DNA of 64,000 nucleotides, taken from contig NZ_PYFT01000001.1 in the NCBI RefSeq assembly GCF_003023845.1, forward strand, positions 6,386,001 to 6,450,000, read 5' to 3'. How positions within the stretch are numbered: position 1 is the stretch's first letter; every line of letters begins with the position of its first letter. Positions 63,333 to 64,000 of this stretch are shown piece by piece. The position numbers were made by a program, and so were the translations under genes. Under the pieces are notes generated by a model. The model was given only the letters and a program-made list of their open reading frames with translations, was not told the origin of the DNA and ran no database searches. The DNA comes from Adhaeribacter arboris (GTDB lineage Bacteria; Bacteroidota; Bacteroidia; Cytophagales; Hymenobacteraceae).

Positions 63333-64000
<668 letters not shown>

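Overview
The window looks like chromosomal DNA of a Bacteroidota bacterium of the order Cytophagales, most likely a Hymenobacteraceae member of the Adhaeribacter/Hymenobacter kind; the genus is an inference from gene content only. Support comes from a SusC/SusD pair, a PorD-type type IX secretion protein, a protein with a type IX C-terminal sorting tail, a Bacteroidota-type RNA polymerase omega subunit, near absence of Shine-Dalgarno sequences, and TAnnTTTG-like promoter elements.

Layout. 1-7111 (minus strand) is an exopolysaccharide export and signalling block: a PAS hybrid sensor protein with a degenerate kinase core, a single-domain response regulator, a sugar transferase with an N-terminal pseudo-receiver, a short TolC-like protein, a GumC/Wzc-like chain-length protein and the start of a polytopic membrane protein cut by the window edge. 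8017-13415 (plus) holds a 1322-residue membrane glycan synthase fused to two glycosidase-like domains, followed by a free-standing relative of its last domain. 13559-30137 is mostly core genome: hemW, an Omp85-family protein, an initiator tRNA, sbcD, a response regulator, mdh, tilS, an OstA-like protein, and a run bamD - rpoZ - coaC - coaB - porD - Sm-like small protein - recN, then fabI. In this run the usual coaBC fusion is split into two overlapping frames.

30138-44832 is more accessory. It has a cupin, two YtxH-family stress proteins, lysS, a VOC protein, an AraC regulator with a secreted partner, a frameshifted outer-membrane protein gene, an orphan HigA-type antitoxin divergent from a tiny protein carrying a Fic-inhibition-like motif with a perfect palindrome between them, a DUF4062-TPR protein ending near a tRNA-Leu, a radical SAM protein and two small genes. 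Several families of non-coding dispersed repeats sit in the gaps here, including a GC-rich element in three copies.

44833-64000 contains a SusC/SusD pair, a gamma carbonic anhydrase-like protein, a 1506-residue type IX-secreted protein with about 21 propeller-type repeats, DsbD, a PhoD phosphatase, a DUF2238 membrane protein, an OmpA-like lipoprotein, accD, and a cystathionine gamma-synthase family gene that is broken by a one-base deletion in a G run and runs off the window.

Most transcription units end in clear hairpins, which are listed. No CRISPR array, integrase, transposase, rRNA or replication origin was seen.
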